From Vibrio harveyi NBRC 15634 = ATCC 14126 = KCTC 12724 (GTDB lineage: Bacteria; Pseudomonadota; Gammaproteobacteria; Enterobacterales; Vibrionaceae): a stretch of 54,236 nucleotides of DNA. The notes under the pieces were generated by a model that saw only the letters and a list, made by a program, of their open reading frames with translations, was not told the origin of the DNA and ran no database searches. Of this stretch, positions 8,561 through 17,713 are shown one piece after another. Location of the stretch: contig NZ_BCUF01000041.1 of NCBI RefSeq assembly GCF_001591145.1, positions 1 through 54,236 on the forward strand. The letters are read 5' to 3'. The position numbers and the translations under genes are program-made. Position 1 is the first letter of the stretch; each line of letters starts with the position of its first letter.

Positions 8561-9904
8561 CTAGGCAAGAAAGCTTCCCTTGCGCCATTGATAGAAGAAG
8601 ATAGCACCAAGTCCAATCCCTCGCATTGCCATGAAACTGGTCATCGCAAACCATAGTGCATGGTTTTGCCAAACAGAGAACAAAAAGAAGATTGCAAAGA
8701 AGCAGCAAGTCGCCACGAACATACTGTTTCGCATGTCTTTACCTTTGGTGGCACCAACAAAAATGCCATCAAACAGGAAGCACCACATCGACGTCAATGG
8801 CATGACCACCAGCCACGGCAGATATACCGCCGCTTGCTGCTGCACCGCTTCAATCGAAGTGATCATGGCGATCAAGTGCGATCCCGCCAAACCAAATACC
8901 GCAGTCAAACCTAAACAGATGATAAGGCTCCAAAAGAAAGTACCAATCAGCGAAGCATTGAGCTGCGCTCGGTCTTTGGCACCAATCGCTTTGCCAACCA
9001 TGGCTTCCATGGCGTAAGCAAAACCGTCCATGCCATAAGAAATCATCATCAAGAAACTCATCAATACCGCATTAGCCGCAACCACATCATCACCAAAGCT
9101 CGCACCTTGGAAAGTCATAAAGCTAAACGTAGCTTGTAAACAGAGCGAGCGTAAGAAGATATCGCGATTGAGTTTTACGAAACGCCCTAGCTCATGTTGA
9201 GTATCAGTTAGCAGGCTTTTAGGTGATGGCAACAGACGGGCACACCACGTCCTCCATACACACATCAAGCCAAACGCCATGCCAGAGTAATCAGCAATCA
9301 CCGAGGCTAGCGCTGCCCCTTCAACTTTCCAACCCAAACCAATCACAAACAGTAAATCGAGCGCGATATTGGTCACGTTAGTGATGATCACCATCCACAT
9401 TGGGGCTTTGGAGTTTTGCGTTCCGAGCAGCCAGCCCAACAGCACAAAGTTCATCAGCGCAGCGGGGGCACTCCATACTCGGATAGAGAAATATTGCATA
9501 CCGTAGTGCTTCACTTCAGCACTGGCATCACTCCAACCAAATATCAGATCCGCGATCGGGTTATGGGCAATAAGGAAGACTAACGCAAACAGCAATGCCA
9601 TGAGTGAGCCTTGCATAAACACCAAGGCGAGTTGTTTTCGGTCTTCACCACCATAGGATTGCGCCGCTAATCCAGTGGTCGACATACGTAAAAAGCCAAG
9701 CAACCAAAACGTCACACTGATCATGGTACTACCAAGCGCAACACCACCTAGATACCAAGCGTGTTCAAGGTGACCGATCACCGCAGCGTCAACCAAGCCC
9801 AATAGTGGAACAGTAATATTCGACAGCACCATAGGGATAGCGAGCGCTAACACTTGGCGATGCACTTGAGGATTCGATAAAGGAGAGAAGATAGAGTTTG
9901 TCAC
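8561..9904 (-). CDS. dinF: MATE efflux transporter, DinF-like
   Basis: A 447-aa polytopic inner-membrane protein with about 12 hydrophobic segments, of the MATE family (proton- or sodium-coupled drug/organic cation export). Similarity and position near lexA and plsB match E. coli DinF. GTG at 9904 is preferred to GTG at 9910 because GAGG lies 5 nt before it; the earlier one overlaps that site. In E. coli dinF is cotranscribed with lexA and SOS-induced; here a methyltransferase and a lexA terminator intervene, so SOS control is uncertain. It converges on sthA. Confidence 0.88.
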   Translation of the reverse strand: MTNSIFSPLSNPQVHRQVLALAIPMVLSNITVPLLGLVDAAVIGHLEHAWYLGGVALGSTMISVTFWLLGFLRMSTTGLAAQSYGGEDRKQLALVFMQGSLMALLFALVFLIAHNPIADLIFGWSDASAEVKHYGMQYFSIRVWSAPAALMNFVLLGWLLGTQNSKAPMWMVIITNVTNIALDLLFVIGLGWKVEGAALASVIADYSGMAFGLMCVWRTWCARLLPSPKSLLTDTQHELGRFVKLNRDIFLRSLCLQATFSFMTFQGASFGDDVVAANAVLMSFLMMISYGMDGFAYAMEAMVGKAIGAKDRAQLNASLIGTFFWSLIICLGLTAVFGLAGSHLIAMITSIEAVQQQAAVYLPWLVVMPLTSMWCFLFDGIFVGATKGKDMRNSMFVATCCFFAIFFLFSVWQNHALWFAMTSFMAMRGIGLGAIFFYQWRKGSFLA

Positions 9905-9959
9905 AGGCACCTCGTTGTTTAGATCAGCGAGTGTACCTGAGTGTTCAATGCCTAGCCAA

Positions 9960-10754
9960 TTACCACTTGATGTGAACGAGAACTGGCGTGAGACGATGCT
10001 TCAACATTGGGATCTTATTCAGCCAGCGCTGCCATGCTTTCCAACGTGAGCAAAATCGGTCGAATGGCGAGAAGGCTTTGACCCATTGTGCCCATGGCAG
10101 CCAATGCAGTACTTGTTGTGCTGGTGCTTCAAAACCATGTGCATACGTATCTGAGCCGAGCTTCTGACCCCATTTACTTTCGGTTAAGTCACCTGCTAGT
10201 ACCATGCACACTTCTGCCGATACAAAATAGCGACCCAGAGTTTGGATGAAAGTCGCAACACGCGATTCATCGCAATCGAGTAAAGCCATCTCACACAGAA
10301 TCAATACTGGTGCTTTTTCAGGAATGCGCAGTTCATCTAACCAATTCATGTCTTCTACGCTGCCACAACGATGCTCGTAGCGTTCGTTTTTATGAAACAA
10401 TCGCTGACGCCAAACCAGATTCTCGGTGACATCCAGTTCAATCCAGTGACAACGACCATTGTCCAAACGGTAGAAACGCGTATCTAAGCCCGCACCAACG
10501 TTAATGATCCAAGCGTCTGAGTGTTGTTGAAGAAAGTGACTAACCTGCTGATCGCACAGCTGAGTTAAAGTCACGTGCAGCAGTTGCTTCTGATCGACGT
10601 CGCCACTGATGCAATCTGGTGCCATCTTGCAGCTCAAGCACGCTTTTGCAGCGATCGGATCGTACACCAAACCGTTATCGACCAAGCTTTCGCGGCTACG
10701 CAAAAACAACGGTTTCAACAGATGATTGGGTACGTGATGTTGAGGCTTGGACAT
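9960..10754 (-). CDS. LCM-family class I SAM-dependent methyltransferase
   Basis: A 264-aa cytosolic protein of the leucine carboxyl methyltransferase/TcmP type (PF04072-like). The SAM-binding motif is VGAGLDTRFYRLD (near residue 87), followed by WIELDV as the acidic loop. A cysteine-containing stretch CLSCKMAPDC precedes it, as is frequent in bacterial members. Start 10754 is preferred because AAGGA lies 7 nt before it; ATG at 10760 directly abuts that site. The substrate is unknown. It lies between lexA and dinF on the same strand, with no LexA box seen in front of it. Confidence 0.8.
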   Translation of the reverse strand: MSKPQHHVPNHLLKPLFLRSRESLVDNGLVYDPIAAKACLSCKMAPDCISGDVDQKQLLHVTLTQLCDQQVSHFLQQHSDAWIINVGAGLDTRFYRLDNGRCHWIELDVTENLVWRQRLFHKNERYEHRCGSVEDMNWLDELRIPEKAPVLILCEMALLDCDESRVATFIQTLGRYFVSAEVCMVLAGDLTESKWGQKLGSDTYAHGFEAPAQQVLHWLPWAQWVKAFSPFDRFCSRWKAWQRWLNKIPMLKHRLTPVLVHIKW

Positions 10755-10938
10755 GGGCATTTCCTTGCGCCGAAAAGAAAATGGTTAAATGGAACTAGAT
10801 GATAATAAATCTCAATATCACTTGCAAGTTTTAACGCAACAGCCAAACGCTCTGAATCAGTGCGAGCGTAACTATGCTCGGAAGAAAAGAAATATGCTTT
10901 GAAGAAAATAAAAGTTGGAATAGAAAGTGCAGAAAACA

Positions 10939-10967
10939 CAAAGCCCAGCAGAACGCTGGGCTTTATT
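10939..10967 (-). terminator. lexA terminator
   Basis: AAGCCCAGC / GCTGGGCTT (10941-10963), followed on the minus strand by TGTGTTTTCT. It lies about 22 nt past the lexA stop. The U tract is weak, so some read-through into the methyltransferase gene is possible. Confidence 0.65.
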
Positions 10968-10988
10968 AGAATGCTTGAGGTAAGAAAC

Positions 10989-11609
10989 CTACATCCAGTC
11001 AGTGTTACGGATGATGCCAACCGCCAGACCTTCAATCGTCAGGTGTTGCGATGTTAGGTCAACTTGGATTGGTGAAAACTCTTCATTCTCTGCATGCAGT
11101 AGAACAGTAGAACCTTTACGCTCTAAACGCTTCACCGTCACATCATCATCAACACGTGCAACCACAACTTGACCGTCGCGCACATCTTGAGTTTTGTGCA
11201 CAGCCAGCAAGTCGCCGTCCATAATACCGATGTCTTTCATACTTTCGCCGTTTACGCGAAGTAAGAAATCTGCTTTTGGTTTGAACATCGCAGGGTCCAC
11301 TTGGTAGTGAGACTCCACATGCTCTTGAGCCAGAATCGGCTCACCAGCAGCAACTTGACCAATCAAAGGCAGACCTTGATCGTCGTTTGCCGCATCTTCG
11401 AGTAGGATTCGAATCCCGCGAGATGCGCCTGGAATAATTTCAATCGCTTGTTTACGAGCAAGCGCTTTTAGGTGTTCTTCTGCGGCATTCGCAGAGCGGA
11501 AGCCAAGCTCACGCGCAATCTCTGCACGAGTTGGTGGCATTCCGGTGTCTTCGATTTTGCTTTTAATCAAATCGAAGACTTGTTGTTGGCGTGGCGTTAA
11601 CGGCTTCAT
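10989..11609 (-). CDS. lexA: LexA repressor, SOS regulator
   Basis: A 206-aa repressor-autoprotease. The winged helix-turn-helix occupies residues 1-65 (PPTRAEIARELGFRSANAAE). The Ala-Gly cleavage site is in QVAAGEP (about 84-90), the catalytic serine in NGESMKDIG (near 123) and the lysine in VAVGI/TVKRLER (near 160). RecA filaments stimulate self-cleavage, derepressing DNA repair genes. Two operators lie immediately upstream, consistent with autoregulation. Confidence 0.98.
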   Translation of the reverse strand: MKPLTPRQQQVFDLIKSKIEDTGMPPTRAEIARELGFRSANAAEEHLKALARKQAIEIIPGASRGIRILLEDAANDDQGLPLIGQVAAGEPILAQEHVESHYQVDPAMFKPKADFLLRVNGESMKDIGIMDGDLLAVHKTQDVRDGQVVVARVDDDVTVKRLERKGSTVLLHAENEEFSPIQVDLTSQHLTIEGLAVGIIRNTDWM

Positions 11610-11616
11610 ATGTCAC

Positions 11617-11632
11617 CTGTCTTTTTATACAG
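11617..11632 (-). promoter_or_regulatory. LexA operator (SOS box 1)
   Basis: CTGT-N8-ACAG exact match to the LexA consensus core, AT-rich centre, 8 nt upstream of the lexA start. Confidence 0.9.
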
Positions 11633-11636
11633 TTAA

Positions 11637-11652
11637 CTGTGAGTATATCCAG
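11637..11652 (-). promoter_or_regulatory. LexA operator (SOS box 2)
   Basis: Minus strand CTGGATATACTCACAG: one mismatch from CTGT-N8-ACAG and very close to an E. coli lexA operator. It is centred 20 bp from box 1, about two helical turns, so dimers can bind on one face. Confidence 0.85.
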
Positions 11653-11977
11653 TAAATGAACAAATGAAAACCCAATTGGTTGTTTTTTAATTTATTTGCG
11701 CCAGTTTCAGATCCCACCCACAAACCTCAAGTGAACATTCGTTTTAAACGCGCAATAGCCAATTCGTCTAATGAAAGCAACAACCTAGGGGTTCGACTAA
11801 TTTCCGCTCAATAAAATTAAAAGGTTTGACCAGTTTCTGGTATCCTTGCTGCGCTTAAAATTTATCGCCTAGGCTTATTTCTATAGCCGTATCTATTTCC
11901 TTTCCTATAGAAGAAGGGAAAGCGGACGCAGAAATAAGGTTAGGCTTGTTTGAATACCTATTGAGGCTGTGAACTTT

Positions 11978-14404
11978 ATGTCTTCTGGACAATCATTTTC
12001 ACGTTCATTACTAAAACTACCTTTATCGGTAATGGTAAAGGGCACCACAATCCCATCGAATCCGATTGACGATCTCAACATCGACCTAGCGAAACCGATT
12101 GTGTACGCCTTACCGTTCCGTTCGAACGTGGATTTGCTGACACTACAAAAACAAGCTTTGAGCCTTGGTCTCCCAGACCCGCTTAGCCCGCTAGAAATCA
12201 ATGGCAAAAAACTGACTCGTTACGTGTTTATTGCCTCTCGTCCAACCGTGATGAGCAATGATAACGACGTACCGAGTGAGTCTGTTTCTCTGTTTACTGA
12301 TTTACTTGAATTGCACAAGCTCGATAGCGAACTAGACGTGCAAATGATTCCAGCGACCGTACTTTGGGGTCGTAAGCCAGGTAAAGAAGAAAACCATAAG
12401 CCGTACCTGCAACCAATGAACGGTCCGCAAAAAGCAAAAGCGGTAATGGCAGCAGGTCGTGACTGTTTGGTGCGCTTTAGCCCAGTGGTTTCACTGCGTT
12501 ACATGGCAGACTCTCACGGTACCGACAGCGCTATTGCACACAAGCTAGCGCGCGTTGCACGTATCCACTTCTCTCGTCAGAAGCTCGCGGCATCGGGTCC
12601 AAACCTGCCTCAACGCCAAGTGCTGTTTGCACGCTTAATGAAATCGCCAGCAATCGAAAAAGCGATTGAAGACGAAGCGCAAAGCAAAAACATTTCTATC
12701 GAGAAAGCACGCAAAGAAGCCCATGACATCATGGATGAGATTGCAGCGGACTTCTCTTATGGTTTGGTTAAAAACGGCGATCGTATTCTTGGCTGGTTGT
12801 GGACGAAGCTGTACCAAGGTCTACACATAAACAACGCTTCGACTGTTCGTCGCCTAGCGCAAGATGGTCATGAGATCGTGTACGTACCATGTCACCGCAG
12901 TCACATGGACTACCTACTGCTTTCTTACGTTCTATACCATGAAGGTATGGTGCCACCGCATATTGCTGCGGGTATAAACCTGAACTTCTTCCCAGCGGGT
13001 CCAATCTTCCGTCGTGGTGGTGCGTTCTTTATTCGTCGTAGCTTTAAAGGCAATAAGCTGTACTCCACGATTTTCCGTGAGTACCTATCAGAGCTGTTTG
13101 CTAAAGGTTACTCGGTTGAGTACTTCAGTGAAGGTGGTCGTTCACGTACTGGTCGTCTACTTCAAGCAAAAACCGGTATGTTGGCAATGACGATTCAAGC
13201 CATGCTACGCGGTCTAAACCGTCCAGTAACGTTAGTGCCTGTGTACATCGGTTACGAGCACGTAATGGAAGTGGGTACTTACGCCAAAGAGCTTCGTGGT
13301 TCACGCAAAGAGAAAGAAAACGCGGGTCTTGTGCTGCGTACTCTGCGTAAGCTGCGCAATTTTGGTCTTGGTTACGTTAACTTCGGTGAGCCAATTCAGC
13401 TAAACCAATACCTGAATGAACACGCTCCTGAGTGGACGAAAGACATCGATCGCATGGGCGGCAGCAAGCCACAATGGATGAACCCAGTGGTGAACGGTCT
13501 GGCAAACAAGATGATGACGCACATTAACGACGCGGCAGCGACTAACGCGCTAACTCTATGTGCGACCGCGCTATTGGCGTCTCGTCAGCGTGCATTGTCT
13601 CGTGACTCTCTAATCAACCAGATTGAATGCTACCTGAAGCTACTTAAGAACAACCCATACTCAAACACTTCAACAGTTCCAACAGAAACGGCTGAAGAGT
13701 TGGTAGATCACGCTATCTCACTTGATAAGTTTGTGATTGAAACCGACACCATGGGTGACATCATTTCGCTGGATCGTAGCCAGTCGATTCTGATGACTTA
13801 CTACCGCAACAACATCATTCACCTGTTCGCCCTACCATCATTGATTGCTCAGATAATTATTCGTCAGCGCAACGTGACCGTAGAGAAGATTCAAGAAAAC
13901 GTCGCTCAAATCTACCCATTCCTGAAAAAAGAGCTGTTCCTAAGCTACAAGGAAGAAGAGTTGAACGAGCTAGTCGTGAAGATCTTGAACGAGTTCATTG
14001 AGCAGAAGATGGTTTGCCAAGATGGTGACAAACTGGAAATTAACCAGTCAAACAACCAATCCTTGGTTTTGTTGGGTCGTACTATCACTGAAACACTGCA
14101 ACGCTACTCTATTGCGATGAACTTACTGGTAGCTGACCAAGAGCTGGGTAAATCAGACCTTGAACAGCAGAGCCAAGACATTGCGCAGCGTTTGGGTCGT
14201 CTACACGGTATTAACGCGCCAGAGTTTTTCGACAAAGGTGTGTTTGCTGCAATGTTCAATACGTTGAAAGAGCAACAATACCTAGATAGCGACGGCAACT
14301 GCGATCTTGAGAAGACACAGCAATTTGCCAAACTACTCTTTGCTTTGCTCTACCCAGAAGTGAAATTGACCATCGAAGAGAGTATCCATCAGCTGCAAGC
14401 ATAA
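11978..14404 (+). CDS. plsB: Glycerol-3-phosphate 1-O-acyltransferase
   Basis: Inner-membrane-associated enzyme making lysophosphatidate, the first step of phospholipid synthesis. The catalytic HxxxxD motif is in CHRSHMDYLLL (near residue 306); other acyltransferase blocks are GGAFFIRRSF, FSEGGRSRTG and VPVYIGYE. The 808-aa length matches E. coli (807). ATG 11978 has GAGG 11 nt upstream; a GTG three codons earlier is too close to it. Divergent from lexA and convergent with ubiA, as in E. coli. Confidence 0.96.
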   Translation: MSSGQSFSRSLLKLPLSVMVKGTTIPSNPIDDLNIDLAKPIVYALPFRSNVDLLTLQKQALSLGLPDPLSPLEINGKKLTRYVFIASRPTVMSNDNDVPSESVSLFTDLLELHKLDSELDVQMIPATVLWGRKPGKEENHKPYLQPMNGPQKAKAVMAAGRDCLVRFSPVVSLRYMADSHGTDSAIAHKLARVARIHFSRQKLAASGPNLPQRQVLFARLMKSPAIEKAIEDEAQSKNISIEKARKEAHDIMDEIAADFSYGLVKNGDRILGWLWTKLYQGLHINNASTVRRLAQDGHEIVYVPCHRSHMDYLLLSYVLYHEGMVPPHIAAGINLNFFPAGPIFRRGGAFFIRRSFKGNKLYSTIFREYLSELFAKGYSVEYFSEGGRSRTGRLLQAKTGMLAMTIQAMLRGLNRPVTLVPVYIGYEHVMEVGTYAKELRGSRKEKENAGLVLRTLRKLRNFGLGYVNFGEPIQLNQYLNEHAPEWTKDIDRMGGSKPQWMNPVVNGLANKMMTHINDAAATNALTLCATALLASRQRALSRDSLINQIECYLKLLKNNPYSNTSTVPTETAEELVDHAISLDKFVIETDTMGDIISLDRSQSILMTYYRNNIIHLFALPSLIAQIIIRQRNVTVEKIQENVAQIYPFLKKELFLSYKEEELNELVVKILNEFIEQKMVCQDGDKLEINQSNNQSLVLLGRTITETLQRYSIAMNLLVADQELGKSDLEQQSQDIAQRLGRLHGINAPEFFDKGVFAAMFNTLKEQQYLDSDGNCDLEKTQQFAKLLFALLYPEVKLTIEESIHQLQA

Positions 14405-14438
14405 TTGGCTTAAGCTCGATATTCATCTCGACAAAACA

Positions 14439-14466
14439 TAAAAGGCATCCAATTGGATGCCTTTTT
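14439..14466. terminator. Terminator plsB / ubiA
   Basis: AAAGGCATCC-AATT-GGATGCCTTTTT. Strong for plsB; the A-rich left flank may also serve ubiA. Confidence 0.85.
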
Positions 14467-14488
14467 CTATCTGAACGTTTGTACTGAG

Positions 14489-15343
14489 TTACCAGAAAGC
14501 GATAAACAGACCGACCGCAATCACCATTCCCACATAGTTGTTGTTAAGAAAGGCTCTGAAGCACAAGTCGCGCTCTCGGTGGCGAATCAAGTGTTGCTGG
14601 TATACAAACAAAGAAGCCGCAACCAAAATCGTCCAATAGTAGCTTTGCCCAAGTTCGTAATGTTGACCAAGCAACACTAACATCGCCAAGGTAATCAACT
14701 GCAGAACACCAATCACCAGCTTATCGTGACGCCCGAACAAGATAGCCGTTGATTTAATACCAATCTTTAAATCATCATCACGGTCGACCATCGCGTATTG
14801 AGTATCGTAAGCAATGGTCCACAAAGCGTTAATCACAAACACAAACCACACAATCCAAGGCAATTCGCCTGTTTGTGCTGCCCATGCCATCGGAATCGCC
14901 CAACTAAAAGCCAAACCTAAAAACAGCTGAGGCAAATGGGTGTAACGCTTCATAAATGGATAAATGAACGCTAAAAAGATACCAGCAAAGGATAGCTTGA
15001 TCGTCAGCGGGTTCATGGTCAGCACCAATAAGAATGAGCTGATACCTAGAACTAAAAACAGACCAATCGCTTCTTTCGAGGTCACTTTACCTGAGGGTAA
15101 AGGACGCTGCTTGGTACGTTTCACATGACCATCAACTTTACGGTCAGCAAAATCGTTAATCACACAACCGGCGCTTCGCATTAGGAATACACCTAACACA
15201 AACACGATGAGTACATTCCAACTTGGCATGCCTTGGGCGGCAATTACAAGTGCCCAAACCGTCGGCCACAATAACAAGAGTGAGCCAATTGGGCGATCCA
15301 TTCGCATCAGTTGCCAATATGCTTTGGCTTTTTCTGCGGACAT
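14489..15343 (-). CDS. ubiA: 4-hydroxybenzoate octaprenyltransferase
   Basis: A 284-aa integral membrane prenyltransferase that attaches the octaprenyl tail to 4-hydroxybenzoate in ubiquinone synthesis. It has about eight to nine membrane segments and two Asp-rich Mg-diphosphate motifs: NDFADRKVD (near 72) and YDTQYAMVDRDDD (near 192). AAGGAG precedes the ATG. Its start directly follows the ubiC stop, giving a coupled ubiC-ubiA operon that supplies and uses 4-hydroxybenzoate. Confidence 0.97.
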   Translation of the reverse strand: MSAEKAKAYWQLMRMDRPIGSLLLLWPTVWALVIAAQGMPSWNVLIVFVLGVFLMRSAGCVINDFADRKVDGHVKRTKQRPLPSGKVTSKEAIGLFLVLGISSFLLVLTMNPLTIKLSFAGIFLAFIYPFMKRYTHLPQLFLGLAFSWAIPMAWAAQTGELPWIVWFVFVINALWTIAYDTQYAMVDRDDDLKIGIKSTAILFGRHDKLVIGVLQLITLAMLVLLGQHYELGQSYYWTILVAASLFVYQQHLIRHRERDLCFRAFLNNNYVGMVIAVGLFIAFW

Positions 15344-15883
15344 TTACACCTTCTCCTTAGCGTAAACTGGTGAATTGGGTAAGAATAGCTCAGCAACCAG
15401 CATGGGTTTGTGATTCATCCACAGTCTTGAGCGTCGCGCTAAAAGGCGCCCCTGTGGCAAATTAACCCATCCCATTTGCAGAGCATCGCGCTCAACGTTA
15501 TCGGCGCTGAACACAGTTAAGCCCAGCGGAATATCTCCTTGCTGAGCTAAGTCATACTGTTGATCGACCAAGGTTGAACGAGGGATGAGCGTGCGTCCAA
15601 TGACCCAATCTGTATTGTCGCCACATAAAATCACCTCTCTCAGTAGGCAATCTTGCTCAGACAATAGCTGGCTCTCATCCTGTTTTAACGTCTTGGCAGT
15701 GACGATCTGATTGTGCAGCAATTCCACTGTTAAGCGTTGGCAGTGCTGACCTAAACGACGTGACAAAGAGCCCTTTTCTTCAAGCCAATGCTTGGCGAAT
15801 TCGTTAGGGAATTCAAAATCTTCGGGGTTTTGCCACTCTACTTCCAATAAAGAAGTAAGATAGAGTGATGTCGGCTGATTCAT
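15344..15883 (-). CDS. ubiC: Chorismate--pyruvate lyase
   Basis: Soluble enzyme cleaving chorismate to 4-hydroxybenzoate and pyruvate, the entry to ubiquinone synthesis. The 179-aa protein includes the family blocks WVIGRTLIPRSTL and LGLTVFSADNV, and ARRSRLWM, whose arginine and nearby acidic residues resemble the product-binding site. The frame is open to a TTG at 15895; ATG at 15883 is chosen as the first standard start, although no strong ribosome site is visible. First gene of ubiC-ubiA. Confidence 0.92.
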   Translation of the reverse strand: MNQPTSLYLTSLLEVEWQNPEDFEFPNEFAKHWLEEKGSLSRRLGQHCQRLTVELLHNQIVTAKTLKQDESQLLSEQDCLLREVILCGDNTDWVIGRTLIPRSTLVDQQYDLAQQGDIPLGLTVFSADNVERDALQMGWVNLPQGRLLARRSRLWMNHKPMLVAELFLPNSPVYAKEKV

Positions 15884-16036
15884 ACTAGTATTCAATTGGA
15901 GGCTTTATGCGTACAATAAAGCAACAACTTACCGTCTTATTGAAACTGTAAGTTCCGTTATTTGTTATAGACGGTCTATTGTATCAAGACTGAAGCGATT
16001 CGAATATCGCGATCCAGAGAAAGAAAAGTTAGAAAT

Positions 16037-16447
16037 ATGTACAAACGTTATATAGCCCAAATTATTTTCGCGCTAAGTCTGCTTATTTCAGCACCGAGTT
16101 GGGCTGAATCTGAAGAGGCAGCACCTAAGTTAGCCTACTTTACGCTCGAACCCGATTTAACTACGAACTTCTATACCAAGGGTAATAAACTGGGTTATGT
16201 ACAGGTGCGTATCGATATCATGGTGATGAGTCAGCAAGACCTCGCCGTTGTCGAACACCACCAACCATTGATCCGAGATGCGGTGATTGAACTATTGGGT
16301 AAACAAACAGAAGATACGATTAAGTCTTTATCTGGTCGTGAGGATCTGCGCAAAACGTTGGTGAAAGAACTCAATGAAACCCTACTGCCAGAGACGGGTA
16401 AAACCATCATCGCTGATTTGCTGTTTACCAAATACCTTTACCAATAA
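16037..16447 (+). CDS. FliL-like exported protein
   Basis: A 136-aa protein with a cleavable-looking signal peptide (residues 1-23, ending in SWA). The mature part resembles the FliL domain: YFTLEPDLTTNFY near 35 and a C-terminal helix with LVKELNETLLPETGK. Canonical FliL is a single-pass membrane protein that supports the flagellar stator; this copy appears to be released to the periplasm and lies far from flagellar genes. Function unknown. It is followed by a strong terminator shared with glpG. Confidence 0.72.
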   Translation: MYKRYIAQIIFALSLLISAPSWAESEEAAPKLAYFTLEPDLTTNFYTKGNKLGYVQVRIDIMVMSQQDLAVVEHHQPLIRDAVIELLGKQTEDTIKSLSGREDLRKTLVKELNETLLPETGKTIIADLLFTKYLYQ

Positions 16448-16500
16448 TATGAACAGTTAAAGCTGACGAGCTGCTCCTATTAAACGAAAGACAGATAAAC

Positions 16501-16527
16501 AAAAGACCACCGATTGGTGGTCTTTTT
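16501..16527. terminator. Bidirectional terminator (FliL-like gene / glpG)
   Basis: AAAAGACCACC-GATT-GGTGGTCTTTTT, symmetric A and T tracts between convergent genes. Confidence 0.88.
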
Positions 16528-16550
16528 GTTGGTGTCTGTAAATCATTAAC

Positions 16551-17393
16551 TTAGGAGGCTTGTTGGTATTTCTGTTTACCAGAATCAAACAACGCTATCG
16601 CCATACCAGAAAGTAAGCCAACTAAGTGGGCCGTGTTGGCAATCGCCATAAATGGTTGAACATAGCCAAGAACCAACCACACCAGCATAAAGCCAATAAT
16701 AGGTTTAGGAAGTGTTAAGCCAAGATGTGGACAACGGTAACCAAGGATCCACAAGTAACCAAGTAGCGCATAAACCACACCAGATAAACCGCCGAAGTTT
16801 GCTCCTTCAACATAAAACTGACCCGCGCCGGAGAGCGCTGCAGAAATAAGGAAGATTTGCAGTAACTTTCCAGAGCTTAAACGGCGCTCGATATCACCTC
16901 CCAATTGCCACCACCACAAGAGGTTGAACACAATATGGGTAACAGAGAAGTGCAATAACGCATGGCTAACCCAGCGCCAGAGCTGCCATTGCTGCCCTTC
17001 GAACGCAGGAAAATGCAATAAAGCAAACACACCATCACCAAAGCCGAACATCTGCAAAAAGTAGATAACGGCACAGACAACCATGATCAGCAAGGTCACT
17101 GGGCCCGCCTTAGCTTTCACCATACCCATAATGCTCGGGCTGGAATAATGAAATTTGCTCTTACGAGTATCGGCAACGTCCCACGAAGCGGCGCTATATT
17201 TCGACGCTGATGGATTGGCTAAGAATTGTTTTAGCTCGGCTTCGACTTCAATTTCATGCTGCGCATCCGTCAGCCAAAGTGCAAACTGTCCTTCACCTTC
17301 CGGCGTCATCTGAATATCAATCTTGCGTGATGCCATGTAATCAATGAAGGCTTGCGCCATACGTGGATTATTTAACGTTACCAATCTCTTCAT
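16551..17393 (-). CDS. glpG: Rhomboid intramembrane serine protease
   Basis: A 280-aa inner-membrane protease cutting transmembrane substrates. A cytosolic N-terminal domain of about 90 residues is followed by six membrane segments. The catalytic serine is in GGLSGVVYALLGY (GxSG, near 205) and the histidine in ANTAHLVGLLSG (near 257); HIVFNLLWWWQLG holds the conserved His and Asn of the second membrane helix. The start overlaps the glpE stop by one base (TAATG). In E. coli glpR follows glpG; here it is absent from this locus. Confidence 0.95.
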   Translation of the reverse strand: MKRLVTLNNPRMAQAFIDYMASRKIDIQMTPEGEGQFALWLTDAQHEIEVEAELKQFLANPSASKYSAASWDVADTRKSKFHYSSPSIMGMVKAKAGPVTLLIMVVCAVIYFLQMFGFGDGVFALLHFPAFEGQQWQLWRWVSHALLHFSVTHIVFNLLWWWQLGGDIERRLSSGKLLQIFLISAALSGAGQFYVEGANFGGLSGVVYALLGYLWILGYRCPHLGLTLPKPIIGFMLVWLVLGYVQPFMAIANTAHLVGLLSGMAIALFDSGKQKYQQAS

Positions 17394-17713
17394 TAACTTC
17401 TCACTATCGGTAGTTCTGCTCGTTGCCAGGCTTCAAAGCCGCCATCCACACTGTACACCTGTTCGAAGCCTTGGTTAACCAAATATTGTGCCGCACCTTG
17501 GCTACTGATGCCGTGGTAACACATCACTAGGATTGGTTGTTCGAATTCCACATCGTTCATGAAAGGAACGATCGAATCATTAGTCAGATGAAAAGCGGAT
17601 TCTGCATGCGCGACAGCAAAAGATTGAGGGTCACGAATATCTACAAGTTTTGCTTCACCTTGTTCGAGCAATGCCTGAGCGCCTTGAACATCGATATGTT
17701 GAAACTGGTCCAT
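17393..17713 (-). CDS. glpE: Thiosulfate sulfurtransferase (single-domain rhodanese)
   Basis: A 106-aa cytosolic rhodanese transferring sulfane sulfur from thiosulfate to cyanide or thioredoxin in vitro. The active-site cysteine is in MCYHGISSQGAA (near residue 65), the short six-residue loop of this family. Length equals E. coli GlpE (108). First gene of glpE-glpG. The leader region upstream carries DnaA-box-like sequences. Confidence 0.94.
   Translation of the reverse strand: MDQFQHIDVQGAQALLEQGEAKLVDIRDPQSFAVAHAESAFHLTNDSIVPFMNDVEFEQPILVMCYHGISSQGAAQYLVNQGFEQVYSVDGGFEAWQRAELPIVRS

Larger units (their letters stand above)
11610..11977. other. lexA-plsB divergent intergenic region
   Basis: About 370 nt between divergent genes. 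The left end holds two LexA boxes. The rest is AT-rich with no open frame that looks coding; a CTTTCC/GGGAAAG inverted repeat near 11901-11923 lies in the plsB leader. No convincing promoter could be assigned for plsB by eye. Confidence 0.5.

Noticed and set aside
12768..13004. Minus-strand ORF inside plsB
   Set aside because: Lies opposite the conserved catalytic region of plsB with no ribosome site; shadow frame.
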